The notes below the pieces were generated by a model. That model saw only the letters and a list, made by a program, of their open reading frames with translations. It searched no databases and had not been told where the DNA came from. The translations under genes and the position numbers were made by a program. 64,000 nucleotides of DNA from Phyto melanocephala (taxonomy: Eukaryota; Arthropoda; Insecta; Diptera; Rhinophoridae): positions 43,824,275 through 43,888,274 of the forward strand of contig OW799233.1 of assembly GCA_941918925.1 (NCBI GenBank). The letters run 5' to 3'. Position 1 is the first letter of the stretch; every line of letters begins with the position of its first letter. Positions 31,954 to 43,705 of this stretch are shown one piece after another.

Positions 31954-33627
31954 TATTTCTGTCATAGTAAAAACTTTTTTACGTATAAGTAAACGTTTAC
32001 AAAGAAAGTGCTGGGTACGCACAGTGGGTTCGATAGTACCCAAAGTGGCGATTAATTCATAGACGCCGTAGTTTTAAAATATTATATTTTTTTATTGATG
32101 GGTTATTATAACACATCAAAACACAGTATTTAAGAAAAAAAAAGTTTAAAAATTTTTTTTTAAACCGTTAAGCGCATTTTTGGTTTTTGGAAAAAAAGAC
32201 CTTAGTTGACAATTTATGCTTTAACTTTGGAATAAAAAGCGATAAATAAATGAGTAAAATGAAAATTAAAGCATACTCAATGTTTTATTGAAAAACTAAA
32301 ACAATAAATATATTATAGGTAAATTTCAACAAACTTTGTAATTTTACATGAAATTTCTTAAAATTTACTTAGCAGCTTATGTTAGAAATTATTTAGAATA
32401 TGTTGAAATTTACCCTATTCATAGTAGTATTAAAATGCAAATGAAAACCATACTTCTATGTATGTTCACATGCTTGTGCCCAATTTTTTTATGTAGGGTA
32501 CAATGAATTATAACGATTAAAAGAGATGGAAGCGTGACACGATATTTTTTAAATGCAGTGTTCGTTAGTTACATATAAATTTATCAAGAAATTTATTTAT
32601 AATAACGTAAGTTATTGCCGAATTTGTGCGTTAGCTTATTTTTTAGATTTTTTTTTTAGCATTTAATATACATATTAGTATTTAAGCTTTAGTTTTGTTC
32701 AAACATTAAGTGTTTTCGTGATAATTTCAAGCTCGTGAGTTAATTTTAAGTTTAATAAAAGCACGAACGTATGCAAAAATTAGAATTCGGTGTAAATAAA
32801 ACAGAAATTATTTTTTGTAAGTGAGCGTGAGTCAATATTAACTCACGCAACCATCTCTGATAGAAACTAAACTCATTTATAACAATAACTTTAATACCGA
32901 AAATAAAGACAAAAGAGAGTTAAAAACAAACAAGTTGATTTGTTGTTTGTTTTTTCAGATTAAGTATTTAGCAACTGGAGTTCTTTTACAAAAATTTTAA
33001 ATTTTAAGTAAAAAACGCGGTGCCTCTGCAAAAGTTTGGTGTGGAATATATAAGCTAAAATACTGTATTAAAATATCACTTAATAAACTTTGCTGGATCG
33101 CAACAAGAAATTTGTTGAAAATACCCCAAATATGGAGCACTTTTTAAAAAAATATTAAAAATATTTGCAAAACATTTATCTAAAAAACATTAATGCAATA
33201 ATGTAGCCAAATACCTGAAGTTGATGGTTACATTTTAATAAAATTAGTTTTAGAACGCTTAATAAGAATTATCAGAATTTAGGCACGGCACGAAAAATTT
33301 TGAAAGATTATTTGACTTTGACAGCTCACAGTCGATAGAGTAATTTGCTCACAACAAAAATTTTTGCCAAACAGTTATGTAGAATTTAATTACCTTTCAC
33401 CCAGTACCATACACGAAAGTGTAGGATACAGTTCAGCTTTTGAATTAATCCTCACTTTTGGTACATTTCAACCCTCTGTGGTACGTGCAGTAAGCAATAA
33501 TAACAATTTTGTATAACAGCTAATAGTGTGGCCATATGAAAAAAAAGATCACCTCAAAAACTTAAAAATTTGCAAACAACAACAACACAAAAACAAATAA
33601 AAACAAATTTTTGTAGGTAACTTTTGA
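31954..33627. other. Unassigned AT-rich stretch
   Basis: Original right flank of the LTR element. No gene or repeat recognised. Confidence 0.45.
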
Positions 33628-33866
33628 TACCCTTCACACTGTGGAAACGAGTATACAAAGGTTTGTCATTCCGTGTGAAATTTCTACAATTTTCATTTCC
33701 CACCCCATAAAGTATATATTTTCTGAAAGCTTTTGAATAGAGGAGTCGATTAAGCCCTGATCGTCTGTCCGTCTGTCCGTGTGTTGGTTGAAATAAACTT
33801 TTAGAAGCAACTATATGTTCCTCAGATCTGTCTATGAACCCTTTTTCACTGTGTGAAGGGTATAAA
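33628..33866. mobile_element. Rearranged Helentron-like fragment with both ends TATACCC
   Basis: Begins in + orientation ('gatacccttcacactg', core 33699-33720, GTCY tract 33760-33782, 'ttgaaataaacttttagaagc') and ends with the minus-orientation terminus 'ccctttttcactgtgtgaagggtata'. The two TATACCC ends therefore form an inverted pair around a much-shortened body, implying fusion of two copies head to head or a large deletion. Confidence 0.7.
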
Positions 33867-35085
33867 AAAATTCTAAATAGTGTTTTCAACTTTATTTCAA
33901 CTTAATTAAATTGTTTTTTTTTATATTTTTTTTTAATCTCTCAACACATCTTCGTTCTTATTTCGTTATTATATTCCGTTTTAATCATCACATATTTACT
34001 TTGTTTCTATCGTCCATAAGTGTATCGGATTTTTTATAAGTTTTTAATTAAAAAAATTTAGCGCTCTATTTATGAAAATTTACAAGTTTAACTTAATTAT
34101 GAAAAAACTAAACAACATCAGCAGCAGCAACAACAAAGTAACAAAATATATTGTTTTACTTCATATTTTTGGCTTCAAATAATTTATAACCAACTTGCCA
34201 TTGTGTTTTTGTTTTATATATATATTTTTTATATCAAAAATATCTTGTAGTTTATTATTATTTTTGCATTTAATATGCATTTCTCAGTGCAGTGTTTTCA
34301 AAAGTAAAAAATAGTATTTTTTTTTTGTTGCTGAGAAAATGAAAGAAACCAAGAAAATTTAATTAAATATTTATAAATTTTAAAAGAAAATAAAAAAAAA
34401 ACATAAATTGGGTGCGCCTCAAAACGTCATATCGTTCTTTCTAACTATCTTAACTGCAGTTGATTATTGCGGTTTAAGTTTCAACTACATAATTTGTCTG
34501 TCCATCTATGTATGGATATGCGTCCCTCCATCCGTCCGCCCTTTCGTCTGATCTGTCTGCAATGCAGAAAATTTCCACATTTAATTATTTTTCTTGCCGA
34601 TCATTACTTGGTTTGGTTTTTTAAATCGCTTGCGGTTTTTGTTTTATTAAAAATATTTTATAATTTTTAATTGCTTGATTATCTAAGAAGTTAAAAAGAA
34701 ATGAAACGAAATGTAGAGAAAATAAAACAAAACTGTTTTCTTGAGAGTGAGAAAATGGCAGATATTAAATGAAAGGAAAATGTTTTATTTTTCTTGTTTG
34801 TTTCTGCTGTAGTTTAGTTAAAAAATGAAAGGCACAACCACGGTAGTTGTCTAATTTTTCATTTAATAAAGGGCTTTTAAAAAAAAAAAACAATAGATTT
34901 TATTAAAGGTATTCTCGATGCCGTCTTTAGTCTTGCGAAAATGCAAAGTTTTTTGTAAACACAACAACAACTATTTATGTATAAAATAATTTCGCACTAA
35001 CAATCAATTTACGCGTTGATTTTAAAAGTCACGACGTTTTTTTTTTTTTTTTTGTTGACGAGTGGGGGAAGAGAAGCAAGAGTAA
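33867..35085. other. Unassigned AT-rich stretch
   Basis: No gene recognised. Long T-runs at 33915-33930 and 35037-35054. Confidence 0.45.
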
Positions 35086-35137
35086 TAGAAACAAGTAAGA
35101 GGCTTACTAAGAACACTATATTCGGCTGTGCTAAATT
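35086..35137 (-). mobile_element. Hairpin-end fragment of Helentron-like repeat
   Basis: 'aaacaagtaagaggcttact' then 'actatattcggctgtgctaaa': the terminal hairpin region with a short insertion and an altered second arm. Nothing beyond it matches the family. Confidence 0.55.
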
Positions 35138-35299
35138 GATGATGCCCATGACCAAAAAATGCATTTTGTTTTTTAGTGACAGTAATCACTATGGAATAAT
35201 CTCTTTGAACTAAAATATGTTTCAATTTCTTTAAGTATCTCCGATTTGATATTAATTTATTTTCTTAAATTATGTCTTGTAATGAAATCTTTAAACATA

Positions 35300-35800
35300 T
35301 TGGAGAAAAAATCGCTCCGTGTTAAATCGCATGATCGTGATGCTGAAGTTCACATTAGAATTTCTTGAGATAATTGGTTCTTGATATCATTGCTGCAATA
35401 AATGGAATGCTTCATGTGCGCTGTCTGAGATAGCATCAACGTCTTGCTTACATCACATGTAGTCCAGATCTATGCCGTTCAGTTGATGACGCAAAAACTC
35501 TGTTCTCATGTTTCTGTAACCAATGTCATTCACAGTCAGTGCAATTACGGCCTTATTTTCAAAAAAATAAGGCCCAATCAAGCCGCTTGAGCAAAATTCG
35601 CACCAGACAGTTAGTCGTTGTGGATGCATTTGTTTCTCATGGATTGCATGAGGATTTTCTGAGCCTCGAATTCGATAATTTTGTTTATTGACGAGGAAGA
35701 TAGAAATGCGCTTTAATGGAGAAGATGACTTTTTTCGAAAAATAGGCTCTTGATTTTACTTTGTGTCATTACCCATTGAACGAATTGCCGGCTCTTGCAA
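35300..35800 (-). pseudogene. Decayed mariner transposase (minus strand)
   Basis: The reverse complement of 35440-35760 reads, in one main frame, VNKQNYRIRGSENPHAI, MHPQRLTVWCEFCSSGLIGP, YFFENKAVIALTVNDIG and a diverged YRNMRTEFL: the centre of a mariner transposase. The first catalytic motif is degenerate (FSIKAHFYL where FSDEAHFWL is usual). Downstream motifs toward 35300 are barely recognisable. No TIRs found; a small foldback MITE sits at its upstream edge (35819). Confidence 0.75.
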
Positions 35801-35818
35801 TGATCTGCTGGGACCAAC

Positions 35819-35918
35819 TTACGGCATTCGATCACTATCGAAATTTTACACGAACGATCGAGTTCGCTGTGCTTTAATAAGAATTTTTAAATTTCGATCA
35901 TGTTCGAATGCCGTAATT
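35819..35918. mobile_element. 100-bp foldback MITE
   Basis: Arms TTACGGCATTCGATCACTAT at the left and 'gatcatgttcgaatgccgtaa' at the right are near-perfect inverted repeats of about 30 bp, with a 40-bp centre containing 'acgatcgagttcgctgtgct'. The same element in inverse orientation lies at 57236-57349. Confidence 0.8.
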
Positions 35919-37262
35919 TGTCCCCTGGTTTGAGCTCCTGAATAAGCTGAATTTCGTACGCATAAAGGTGAAGGTGTTTTGTCAAAATTCTCTAAATAGT
36001 GCTTCATTAAATTTTAAGCTCTCTGTAACTTTCACATTTGTCAACTCTCTCGATGATTTAATCTTAAGACTAGCAACATTGTTGCCAGCTTATTCACTAG
36101 TTATAAATAGCAACTAAAATCAACAATAACAACAAAGAACAATGTGCTAATCTTAATTATAAACTCCTCCCCGCTTGGTGCGACCATTTATACACCCTCT
36201 CTTTGATCCAAAAGCACAACACCTGCTTTCTGCACTTGCTCAACGAAAACAACATAGCAAAATTGCAATACCAACAACAATAACAGATCAACAACAAACA
36301 CACATTCATTTACTTTCATGTATAAAAGTGTAGTCAACTTGAATAAAAAGAAATATTAATGCGTGCGTGCAGTGATATGCTAATGTTGTCGACGATTCGT
36401 CGTCCGTCCTCAACGTCGTCGTCAACATTAGCGATAATACATGTGTGTATGTAAATATCAATGTAAGCACTATATACTTTATAAATGTATAAAAATAAAA
36501 CCCTTTAAAATACGTTTTTATTTTAAAAAGAAAAAAATAAAAGAATTGGCAATATTACCGGCAAAGATAAAAACTATAAAGAAAACGGCAAAAATATTAA
36601 ATTAAGAACAAAACAACTACTTAGGTTTAGTTAAACTTTAGTTTTTTCCTCTTATTACACAGGTATGCTTGTATGTATGTGAGTGTGTGTGTTTGTATTG
36701 CTATAACAAATTTCATTTAATAAATCACTTATGAATTATGACTTTATTTTAGAAATAAGCAAACAAATCCAACTCTACTCTAGTAAAGAATTATAAAAAA
36801 AAGGAAAAATAATTTATATTGTAAAACATTGTTTTATTAGTTTTTTTGGTTAATGTGTAGTTGATTTTAATGATTAAATTAAAACTGGCTTTAAAAAAAT
36901 GTACAAAATTTTCATGCATGTGCAAAGCAACTGAACATTTGTTTAATTATTAAAATTAAAATGTTATTTTTTATTTGTATTTATTTATTTGTATTTGTTT
37001 ATTAACATTTATCTTAATATGCACTCGTCTGCTCTAATTCCTAGATATGGCATTTCACCATTATCAGATAGAAATAATACCTACACTGAAAGAAAAACAA
37101 AACTGTCATACGGAAGTAATTGCAGAAGCATTAAAATTGGAAATTGTTAACATAAATTGCAATAGTTTTTGAACGATTAGTTGAATTGGCAATATTGTAA
37201 AGGAAATTGAAATAAAAGGAGAAATAAATATATCAAAATTGCATTTACTTTATAATCTATAT
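35919..37262. other. Unassigned stretch
   Basis: Contains CAA-rich runs (36110-36300) and a CG-containing cluster with repeated CGTCGT (36390-36430) that is unusual for this AT-rich window. No coding frame recognised. Confidence 0.4.
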
Positions 37263-37484
37263 TAAGGCGAATTCAATCATCAGGTAGTGGTAATTCTACA
37301 ACATATACAACATTAAATCTTTTGCTGATGTGTCCTTGTTTCTGTGGTGTTTTTTAAAAAAGATGCGCGGGAAAAAGTAATCTTTGTAAACAGAAATAAT
37401 ATTTGACAACAAGCCAGCATTTATGCAAAGAAAAAAGTAGATCGGCTGCGATGTCAACACCACCAGATAATTAAATTCGCCTTG
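37263..37484. mobile_element. 222-bp MITE-like inverted-repeat element
   Basis: Left TTAAGGCGAATTCAATCATC and right (reverse-complemented) TCAAGGCGAATTTAATTATC match at 16 of 20, continuing as 'aggtagtgg' versus 'tggtggtg'. No coding content. The flanking duplication could not be decided. Confidence 0.55.
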
Positions 37485-37491
37485 ATCTACT

Positions 37492-37744
37492 TATCTGTGG
37501 CTTGGAGTTAAAAGGGCCAATGTCAAAATATTTACTTTTGAGAAAATTGGAATTGAACTTTAATTTTTATAGATGCTTTCATAGTGACATTGGCCAGCAT
37601 TTTATTTATGAAGCTGTTCTGGGTTAAGTATGACTTTAGCTTTTTTACCATAATGAAATAGAGCAAGAAAACAAATCTAAAGCAATGATTAACTCAAAAG
37701 AGCAAATAAGTGACATTGGCCCTTTTAGCTCCAAGCCACAGATA
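37492..37744 (+). mobile_element. 253-bp MITE, copy 1 (TATCTGTGGCTTGGAG ends)
   Basis: Ends TATCTGTGGCTTGGAGTTAA and, reverse-complemented, TATCTGTGGCTTGGAGCTAA; the TIR continues through AAAGGGCCAATGTCA, about 35 bp with one mismatch. TA at each edge may be the duplication. The centre contains 'gtgacattggccagcatttt'. A second copy in reverse orientation lies at 38669-38922. Confidence 0.85.
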
Positions 37745-38668
37745 TATAAGAGTAACGTGACTAACTGGTTCATCATCGCACAGCCCAAACACAAAGAGTT
37801 AGAGATATGAAATTTTCGACAATGCGTTCATCTTTCCACTAAGAAGGGATTTTTAGAAATTGTTACCTTGAGGGGGTAAAATCGGCAACCTTATATCTGC
37901 AAAACTGAAAACGATAGATAATAACTTGAAAATGCTTCGTAGTTAACACAAAAAATAAGCTGACAGGTGTTTGGCCTTTTTTGAATCTTCAACTCCTAAG
38001 GGGGAAAAACGGGTAAAAACTATAATTTGGTACTTTTTTGGTACCCTAAGTAACTTGCAAACACATAAAGTTAGAAAAAAAATTTAAATTGTATCAGTTA
38101 AACCGTCAAAAAAAAATAATAATAGGATTTCAGCACTTATTTCAAATTCGCATATAAATATAAGGGGTAAAAATTTTACCTCTTTTTAGTACTTTAAAAA
38201 AAAATTCTTAATAATTCAATAGTACATACATAATTTGATGATTATTATATTATTATCATTATTATTTAAAGGACATTTATTTAAGTAGAAGTTCGAGAAA
38301 ATTTTAGGGGCACAAAAAAGGTACCAAAAAAGGGAAAACACCGGTAAATATGTAAAATTCCTAATTAGCGGGCCAGAGTGCATACAATTTTTAATAAAGA
38401 TTTTACCAGACATAAAAAATTATAAAATTTAGTTAAAAATTTAAACACATTCATAACAGGGTAGAAAGGGGAAAATTCGGGAAAACTGTTTGGTACATTT
38501 TATAACATATTTTTTTATTTTTGTTGATTTACTCACTTTAAATCATTAAAACATTTTATTGGTACGTAGACATTTTAAACTTGGAATTTGTATATTGCTA
38601 TAGAAAACCGAAAAAAGGTACTTTTTCTCTTCTTTTTTTTTGGTACTTTTTGTATTTTTACAAATCTA
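37745..38668. other. Unassigned stretch between two inverted MITE copies
   Basis: AT-rich with repeated 'ggtacc/ggtac' and 'gggtaaaa' words (37870-38060, 38320-38650) suggesting a decayed low-copy repeat. No gene recognised. Confidence 0.4.
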
Positions 38669-38922
38669 TATCTATGGCTTGGAGCTAAAAGGCTCAATGT
38701 CACTTTTTTGCTCTTTTGAGTTAATCATTGCTTTAGATTTGTTTTCTTGCTCTATTTCATTATGGTAACACAGCTTAAGTCATACTTAAACCAGAACAGC
38801 TTAATAAATAAAATGCTGGCCAATGTCACTATGAAAGCACCTATAAAAGTTAAAGTTCAATTCCAATTTTCTCAAAAGTAAATATTTTGACATTGGCCCT
38901 TTTGGCTACAAGCCACAGATAT
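38669..38922 (-). mobile_element. 254-bp MITE, copy 2, inverted relative to copy 1
   Basis: Reverse complement of copy 1 along its whole length with scattered differences (left end TATCTATGGCTTGGAGCTAA, interior 'gctttagatttgttttcttg', right end 'ttggctacaagccacagata'). Followed by 'tatacccttgacaccagagg', a TATACCC-type repeat end. Confidence 0.85.
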
Positions 38923-39490
38923 ATACCCTTGACACCAGAGGTGAACGGTTAAAAACAACTCCACACAATTTTTTCCTTAACTAAACCCTTCACACGAGAG
39001 TGTTTCTATTTCTCTAAGTGTACTCCTTTTATAACTTAAAAAGCGGCTGCATACAATTTTCACATGACTTTATTATTAAATTTCCATTAGTTTTACTATA
39101 CAACACTGCTTTAATTCGTTTGATATATTATTCTTCTTCTCTTTCTTTATTGTAATATTACAGTAAGTAAATAACAAGTTAATAAAATGCCTCAAATAAA
39201 AAAGAAACCTTAAGAGAATGCCGGCACAATTATTTCAAGTTTCAGTTTTCACAGCAAAAATAAAATAAATATTTAATAACAATTTTGTATGGTCGATATT
39301 TTTTATAATACTTTTAATGTAGACAATAATATAAGTTAAACTGAATTTTATTGTTTTATAACATAAATTAAATGTAAAATACTATTTAAGGCAACGGACA
39401 ATAAACATTATGAGAGGGGTCTTAAAAGCGTTTCATTTACATAAAAGCCTATAGCAGAGCTTCTAAAACTTTTCTCTAAATTGACAGTGC
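38923..39490. other. Unassigned stretch
   Basis: AT-rich, nothing recognised apart from the 'tatacccttgacaccagagg' word at its left edge. Confidence 0.4.
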
Positions 39491-39498
39491 CTGTTAAT

Positions 39499-40391
39499 CA
39501 GCGTTGTCAACTCGGTGATTTTATCACCGTTTTTGGTGATTTTTAACATTTTGGAAGCGAAAAAATTGCGAGTTAGTGCTTGGTGAATTTTTTTAAGTTT
39601 TTAGTGCTTTTATTTTTATTTCGGTGACACCAAATACTAAATTTGAAAATAATTTTTTTAATTGAAAACAATTTTTGTAAGTGTAAATATCTTTAATTAC
39701 CCTTACGTATTTTGTATCTTAACAAAGCTAAAAAATATTTACTCATTGTAAAATGATATTATGTTGATAATACTTTCAGCTTATGATACTAAAACTAATA
39801 ATTAAGAAGATCATAAGGATTGATAGTATGCAATGTTTCTGTTATTTGAGTGTTTTGCTTGTTTATTATTAATTGTAACTTATTTCCGATACTGGTTTGT
39901 TGATATCCTGTATGGTTTATGAGACATAAACCACCTACTTTTTATAAAATGAAATTGTTACGAGAATTTGTTTTGTAAGTAAAGTTTTAAGTTGATCAAA
40001 CCTTGGTGAAAATAAAAAAAGAGAAATTAATATGCAAATACTTTTCATTTTAAAATTTTTTAGAGCACAAATTGACACCCTGATGAGGTTAATATTTACA
40101 TTGATAGTACATTTGGATGTTTTGGCCTAATAATATAAAGAACAGAATATCTTTAGACTTGTATTTCGATTATCGATATCAATCAAAACTCCAGTCTTAT
40201 TGCCATTTGTAAAATAATTTATTTTAGGGGGCAACTGGCATCTAAAAGCTTTATTTTTTTTTAAGTAATGATTATATTAGCAAATGTAAAGTTAAATTTG
40301 TACACATTTTAAACTCAGTGATTTTTTATGAAAATTACGCGCTTTTTTAGGGGTTTAGGTGCTTTTTGAAATTTTAAAGTTGACAACGCTG
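39499..40391. mobile_element. 893-bp hAT-type non-autonomous element
   Basis: Perfect 14-bp TIR CAGCGTTGTCAACT at both ends and a perfect 8-bp TSD CTGTTAAT (39491-39498, 40392-40399), the signature of hAT elements (CAG...CTG ends, 8-bp duplication). The subterminal regions have 'ggtgattttatcaccgtt' on the left and repeated 'ttagtgctttt/ggtgcttttt' words. No transposase frame. Confidence 0.9.
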
Positions 40392-40399
40392 CTGTTAAT

Positions 40400-41149
40400 T
40401 GTTTTAAAATTGTTTAATTGATTTTAATCCACAAAAAGAGAGAGAGAGAGTTGTAAGAAATTTTTGTTTTAGAAAACTTAGAATTTATCGAGCAAAGCTT
40501 CCAAAGCTACGAAAATAAAAAAAAAACTATTTTTAAATCCATAAAAAAAGAGAAAAAAGATTAAGAACTGTATGCATTAGGTTTTCCTTAAAACTTTAAA
40601 CATCGGAATAATTTTTAAAATATTCTTAAAAGTGATTAGGTACAAATTAATTTAGAAAATGTTTTAAAAGTTAAATAATAGAATAAATGTATTTGAGCCA
40701 GATTTAGAAAAAAATGATTTACAATAATGTATAAATATAAAGTTTGAATCAATATTAATTTAAAATTATAACAAACGCATTTGGCCCGGTGTTTATGACA
40801 TTTAGAAATTCATTGTTTAGATTCTATCATCTAGATAGACTTATAAATGATAAATTAAGATACAACTTTGCCTTCCATACTGCCAGCCGAAGGATGGATA
40901 AAGAAAGCATAACAAAAATGTATTAAGAACATGAACATGTTGAGAAATGTCACTTAATAGACAAATAAATGCAAATTTGAAAATAAATGCTATGATTCTC
41001 GAATTCTAATTTAATTAAATTCTAACATAAATAGTAGTTTCAAATTACATATAAGTATACCGATAAAGAGTATAATTTTGTCGTAGTCTATCAGGAACCT
41101 AGGCTATTCACAAATAATTTTCAAATATTTCGGTCTGAAGCTAAATATC
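40400..41149. other. Unassigned AT-rich stretch
   Basis: (GA) run at 40437-40450. No gene recognised. Confidence 0.45.
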
Positions 41150-41690
41150 TGAGTTAAAGGATAGTCCTTCGTCAAGTATTTCGAGGTCGTCCTCGTCTTC
41201 GGGAGCCTGGTGGATTCTTCTCTAGTGCTGCGTGACAGATTTCGTCATAGGGCTTCCTGAGCGTCTAACCCTCCCAGTTATATTTGCGCCTTCTTATTTG
41301 GGTATTGATGTCTTATTGTCTTGTAAGTGGAAAAAGGTTTTAATTTGAAATTACTCGGGGACCCCAGATCTTAAATATATTGCGCAGGCATCAATTAGTA
41401 AAAACTTGTAGCATCTGCTTTATTTCAGCACTGACTAGCCACGTTTCGGAACTATACAGTAGTACAGATTTGACGCATGCGTTATACACTTTGATTTTGG
41501 TTAATGTAGATAGTAGCGTTAGATATTGCGTAAACAGGCTAAAGCAGAGCGTGCTCTACTTAATCTGTTTTGAAGGTCTTGTGCGGCGCAGTCCGTAGGG
41601 GTAATTATGCTACCTACATAAGTAGCTAAAGTCATTGACGTTCTCTATAATTTCGTTGTTTACCTTAATAATTTAAGATGATGTGTATGA
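41150..41690 (-). pseudogene. LINE (RTE-like) reverse-transcriptase C-terminal remnant
   Basis: The reverse complement reads VNNEIIENVNDFSYLGSIIT, PTDCAAQDLQNRLSRARSAL, ACLRNI, then VYNACVKSVLLYSSETWLV-like and, toward 41160, DAQEAL...RSTREES...TRLPKTRTTSKYL-like sequence. The FxYLGS and LLYGSETW patterns are typical of the region after the polymerase domain in RTE-type and related non-LTR elements. There are several stops and shifts, and no 5' part. Clade assignment is tentative. Confidence 0.7.
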
Positions 41691-41710
41691 TGGCTTAATC
41701 GTGCACGCTA

Positions 41711-41762
41711 AAGAGTGCTGATGATGAAATCGTAGATGGTTTCCACTCGGCTAATATCGGAT
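41711..41762. repeat. Short dispersed sequence shared with 58094-58153
   Basis: 'agagtgctgatgatgaaatc', 'gtagatggtttc' and 'cactcggctaatatcgg' recur at 58094-58153 with a 12-bp length difference and two or three substitutions. Origin unknown; here it sits beside the LINE remnant. Confidence 0.7.
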
Positions 41763-43338
41763 TAGTTTTTCAATATTCTTAAATGATTACAATTACAATA
41801 AATTTAAGAATAAAAAGTTCGAATAAACACAATTTTTATAATTCCATGTTTATACACCTAATTCTTTTTTTACATGGTCCCTTTTTACACGGTTTTGATT
41901 TAACACGGTTTGAAATAAACCAATATAAAATTTTTTACACAATTTTACTATATTTAGCACGATTTAAAATCTTTTAGGCTTACATTTTTTTGCTTAAATC
42001 TAACTTTTACGAAACATGTTCATATCACAAACTTAGGGGAATCCCCTTTTTTTAAATACAAGCAAATTTACTGGTCAAAACAATTGTAAATAGCACAAGT
42101 CTAGTGGAATTCCCTTTTAGTCCATATAATCAAATTTATTTGTGTCAGCAACTGGAATGTGTTAATTTTTTTTGATTTATCCATGCAATCAGACGTGTTT
42201 TCTAAAGTAATTTTTATAGGCAAATTTGATTTTCCAACATTCCATTAAATTTAATTTTAACGAATTAAGATACAGGGTAAGCCAAAAGAATATTTTATAT
42301 TCACTTCAGTTATTTATATTTGTTTTAAGTTTGTTAAATATTTTTTGTATCAATAAAAGAAAATATAAAAACTACAAAAACTAAAACGTAAACCCATACT
42401 TTGGAAACCAAAATTTTAATTTAAGATCGCCTTCGAAATGGAGAACACTTAACGCTCTAGAGATTCTACTAAAGAAAAAATGGAAAAAGCACTCATAATA
42501 AAATTGAAAAACGTATTTTTTTTGTTTGTTAACAACATAGCTGTTTTACAAAATTGTTTTTAGTTCCTGAACTTTTATAAATTTTTTCAACATTACTTTT
42601 AAGCTTAAAGTGCATTAGAGTTGATATTTCTGTTAAAAAAAAGAGGACGCCAGCATAAAAAATGTAGGACATTTGCCCATTTAAAAAAAAAATAAATTTG
42701 ATAAAATTAACGACGCCATTTAAAATACAAAAACAAATTTGTTTTTACGAAAAAACTTTATTTGCAAAAATACAAACTGAACATATCATTCTGATTTAAT
42801 GGTTGAAAATAAAACCAAAAAAACAACAAAAATTCATTGCATTCATTATTGGGAATGTACACTTTTAAAAATTTTACATATATTTTTCAACATTTCCAAT
42901 TTGAGCCAATATATTACCATCGCATCTCTTTAAATATTTGTAAAACTCTAGGCAATCCATAGCAAAAGTATATACCCTTTCTATATTTTTTGTTCAAGAC
43001 TTTCTTCTATATCTGGAACTTGCCGAACTTTTTTAAAACAAGTTTAGACAAGAACACTTCGATAAATAGCAACAATTAAGGATAATAAAACTAATTTTGT
43101 ATAAAGAGAAATTTTAAAATTGTACTATTTCAAAACTAATTGTACGAGCACCTAAATCTTTTTTTATACATTTTGTTACCTGTGATTTAAAGTTTAAATG
43201 TAAGAAAAAACTTCAGAGAAGGTGCAAAAAGCCGGACAACCCCGGACATTTGCTAAAAAAAAAAGAAGTAGGACAGCCCCGGATGCCCTAAAAAAGAGGA
43301 CTGTGTCCGGGGAAAAGAGGACTGATGGCAACCTTATC
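41763..43338. other. Unassigned AT-rich stretch with a possible hAT terminus
   Basis: No gene recognised. At 43228-43335 repeated 'ggacaaccccggaca', 'ggacagccccgga' and 'gaggactgatggcaacc' resemble a hAT-type terminal region ending in GGCAACC. Matching left-end words ('aagaggacgccagcat') occur near 42640, but no TSD was found. Confidence 0.4.
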
Positions 43339-43446
43339 CGTATATAAAAATAATTTTAGGTTTATTGAAGGCTTATTTGACAAATTTCTCTACAACATCT
43401 GTCAAATAAGCCTTTAATAATCCTAAAATATTTTTTATAAATATGG
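43339..43446. mobile_element. Hairpin (foldback) MITE, diverged copy
   Basis: Left arm 'taattttaggtttattgaag' and 'gcttatttgacaaat' pair with the right-arm 'gtcaaataagcctttaataa' and 'tcctaaaatattttttataa'. Same family as 52944-53060, with more mismatches. Confidence 0.75.
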
Positions 43447-43705
43447 ACCCATATCTTTTTTTTTCTTTAATAACTGTGCTTGTATAAAAACACATTATAC
43501 CTATATCTGATTTAATAAAATAAGCCAGAATATTTGTTCTTAAAAAATCCTTGTATTTCACTAAATTCATAAGGTTTTAGAGGTAAGGAACCAATCACAA
43601 TCACACTTTGCATACGATCTTTTTTTACACGGGTTTTCAGGGCACCAATTACCGTGTAAAAACAGAATTAGGTGTATTTTCAATAAATTGTTTAAGCCTT
43701 AATGT

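Noticed and set aside
36390..36430. CGTCGT-rich segment as a coding exon or CpG island
   Set aside because: Short, no open frame with recognisable content, and CG density is only local.
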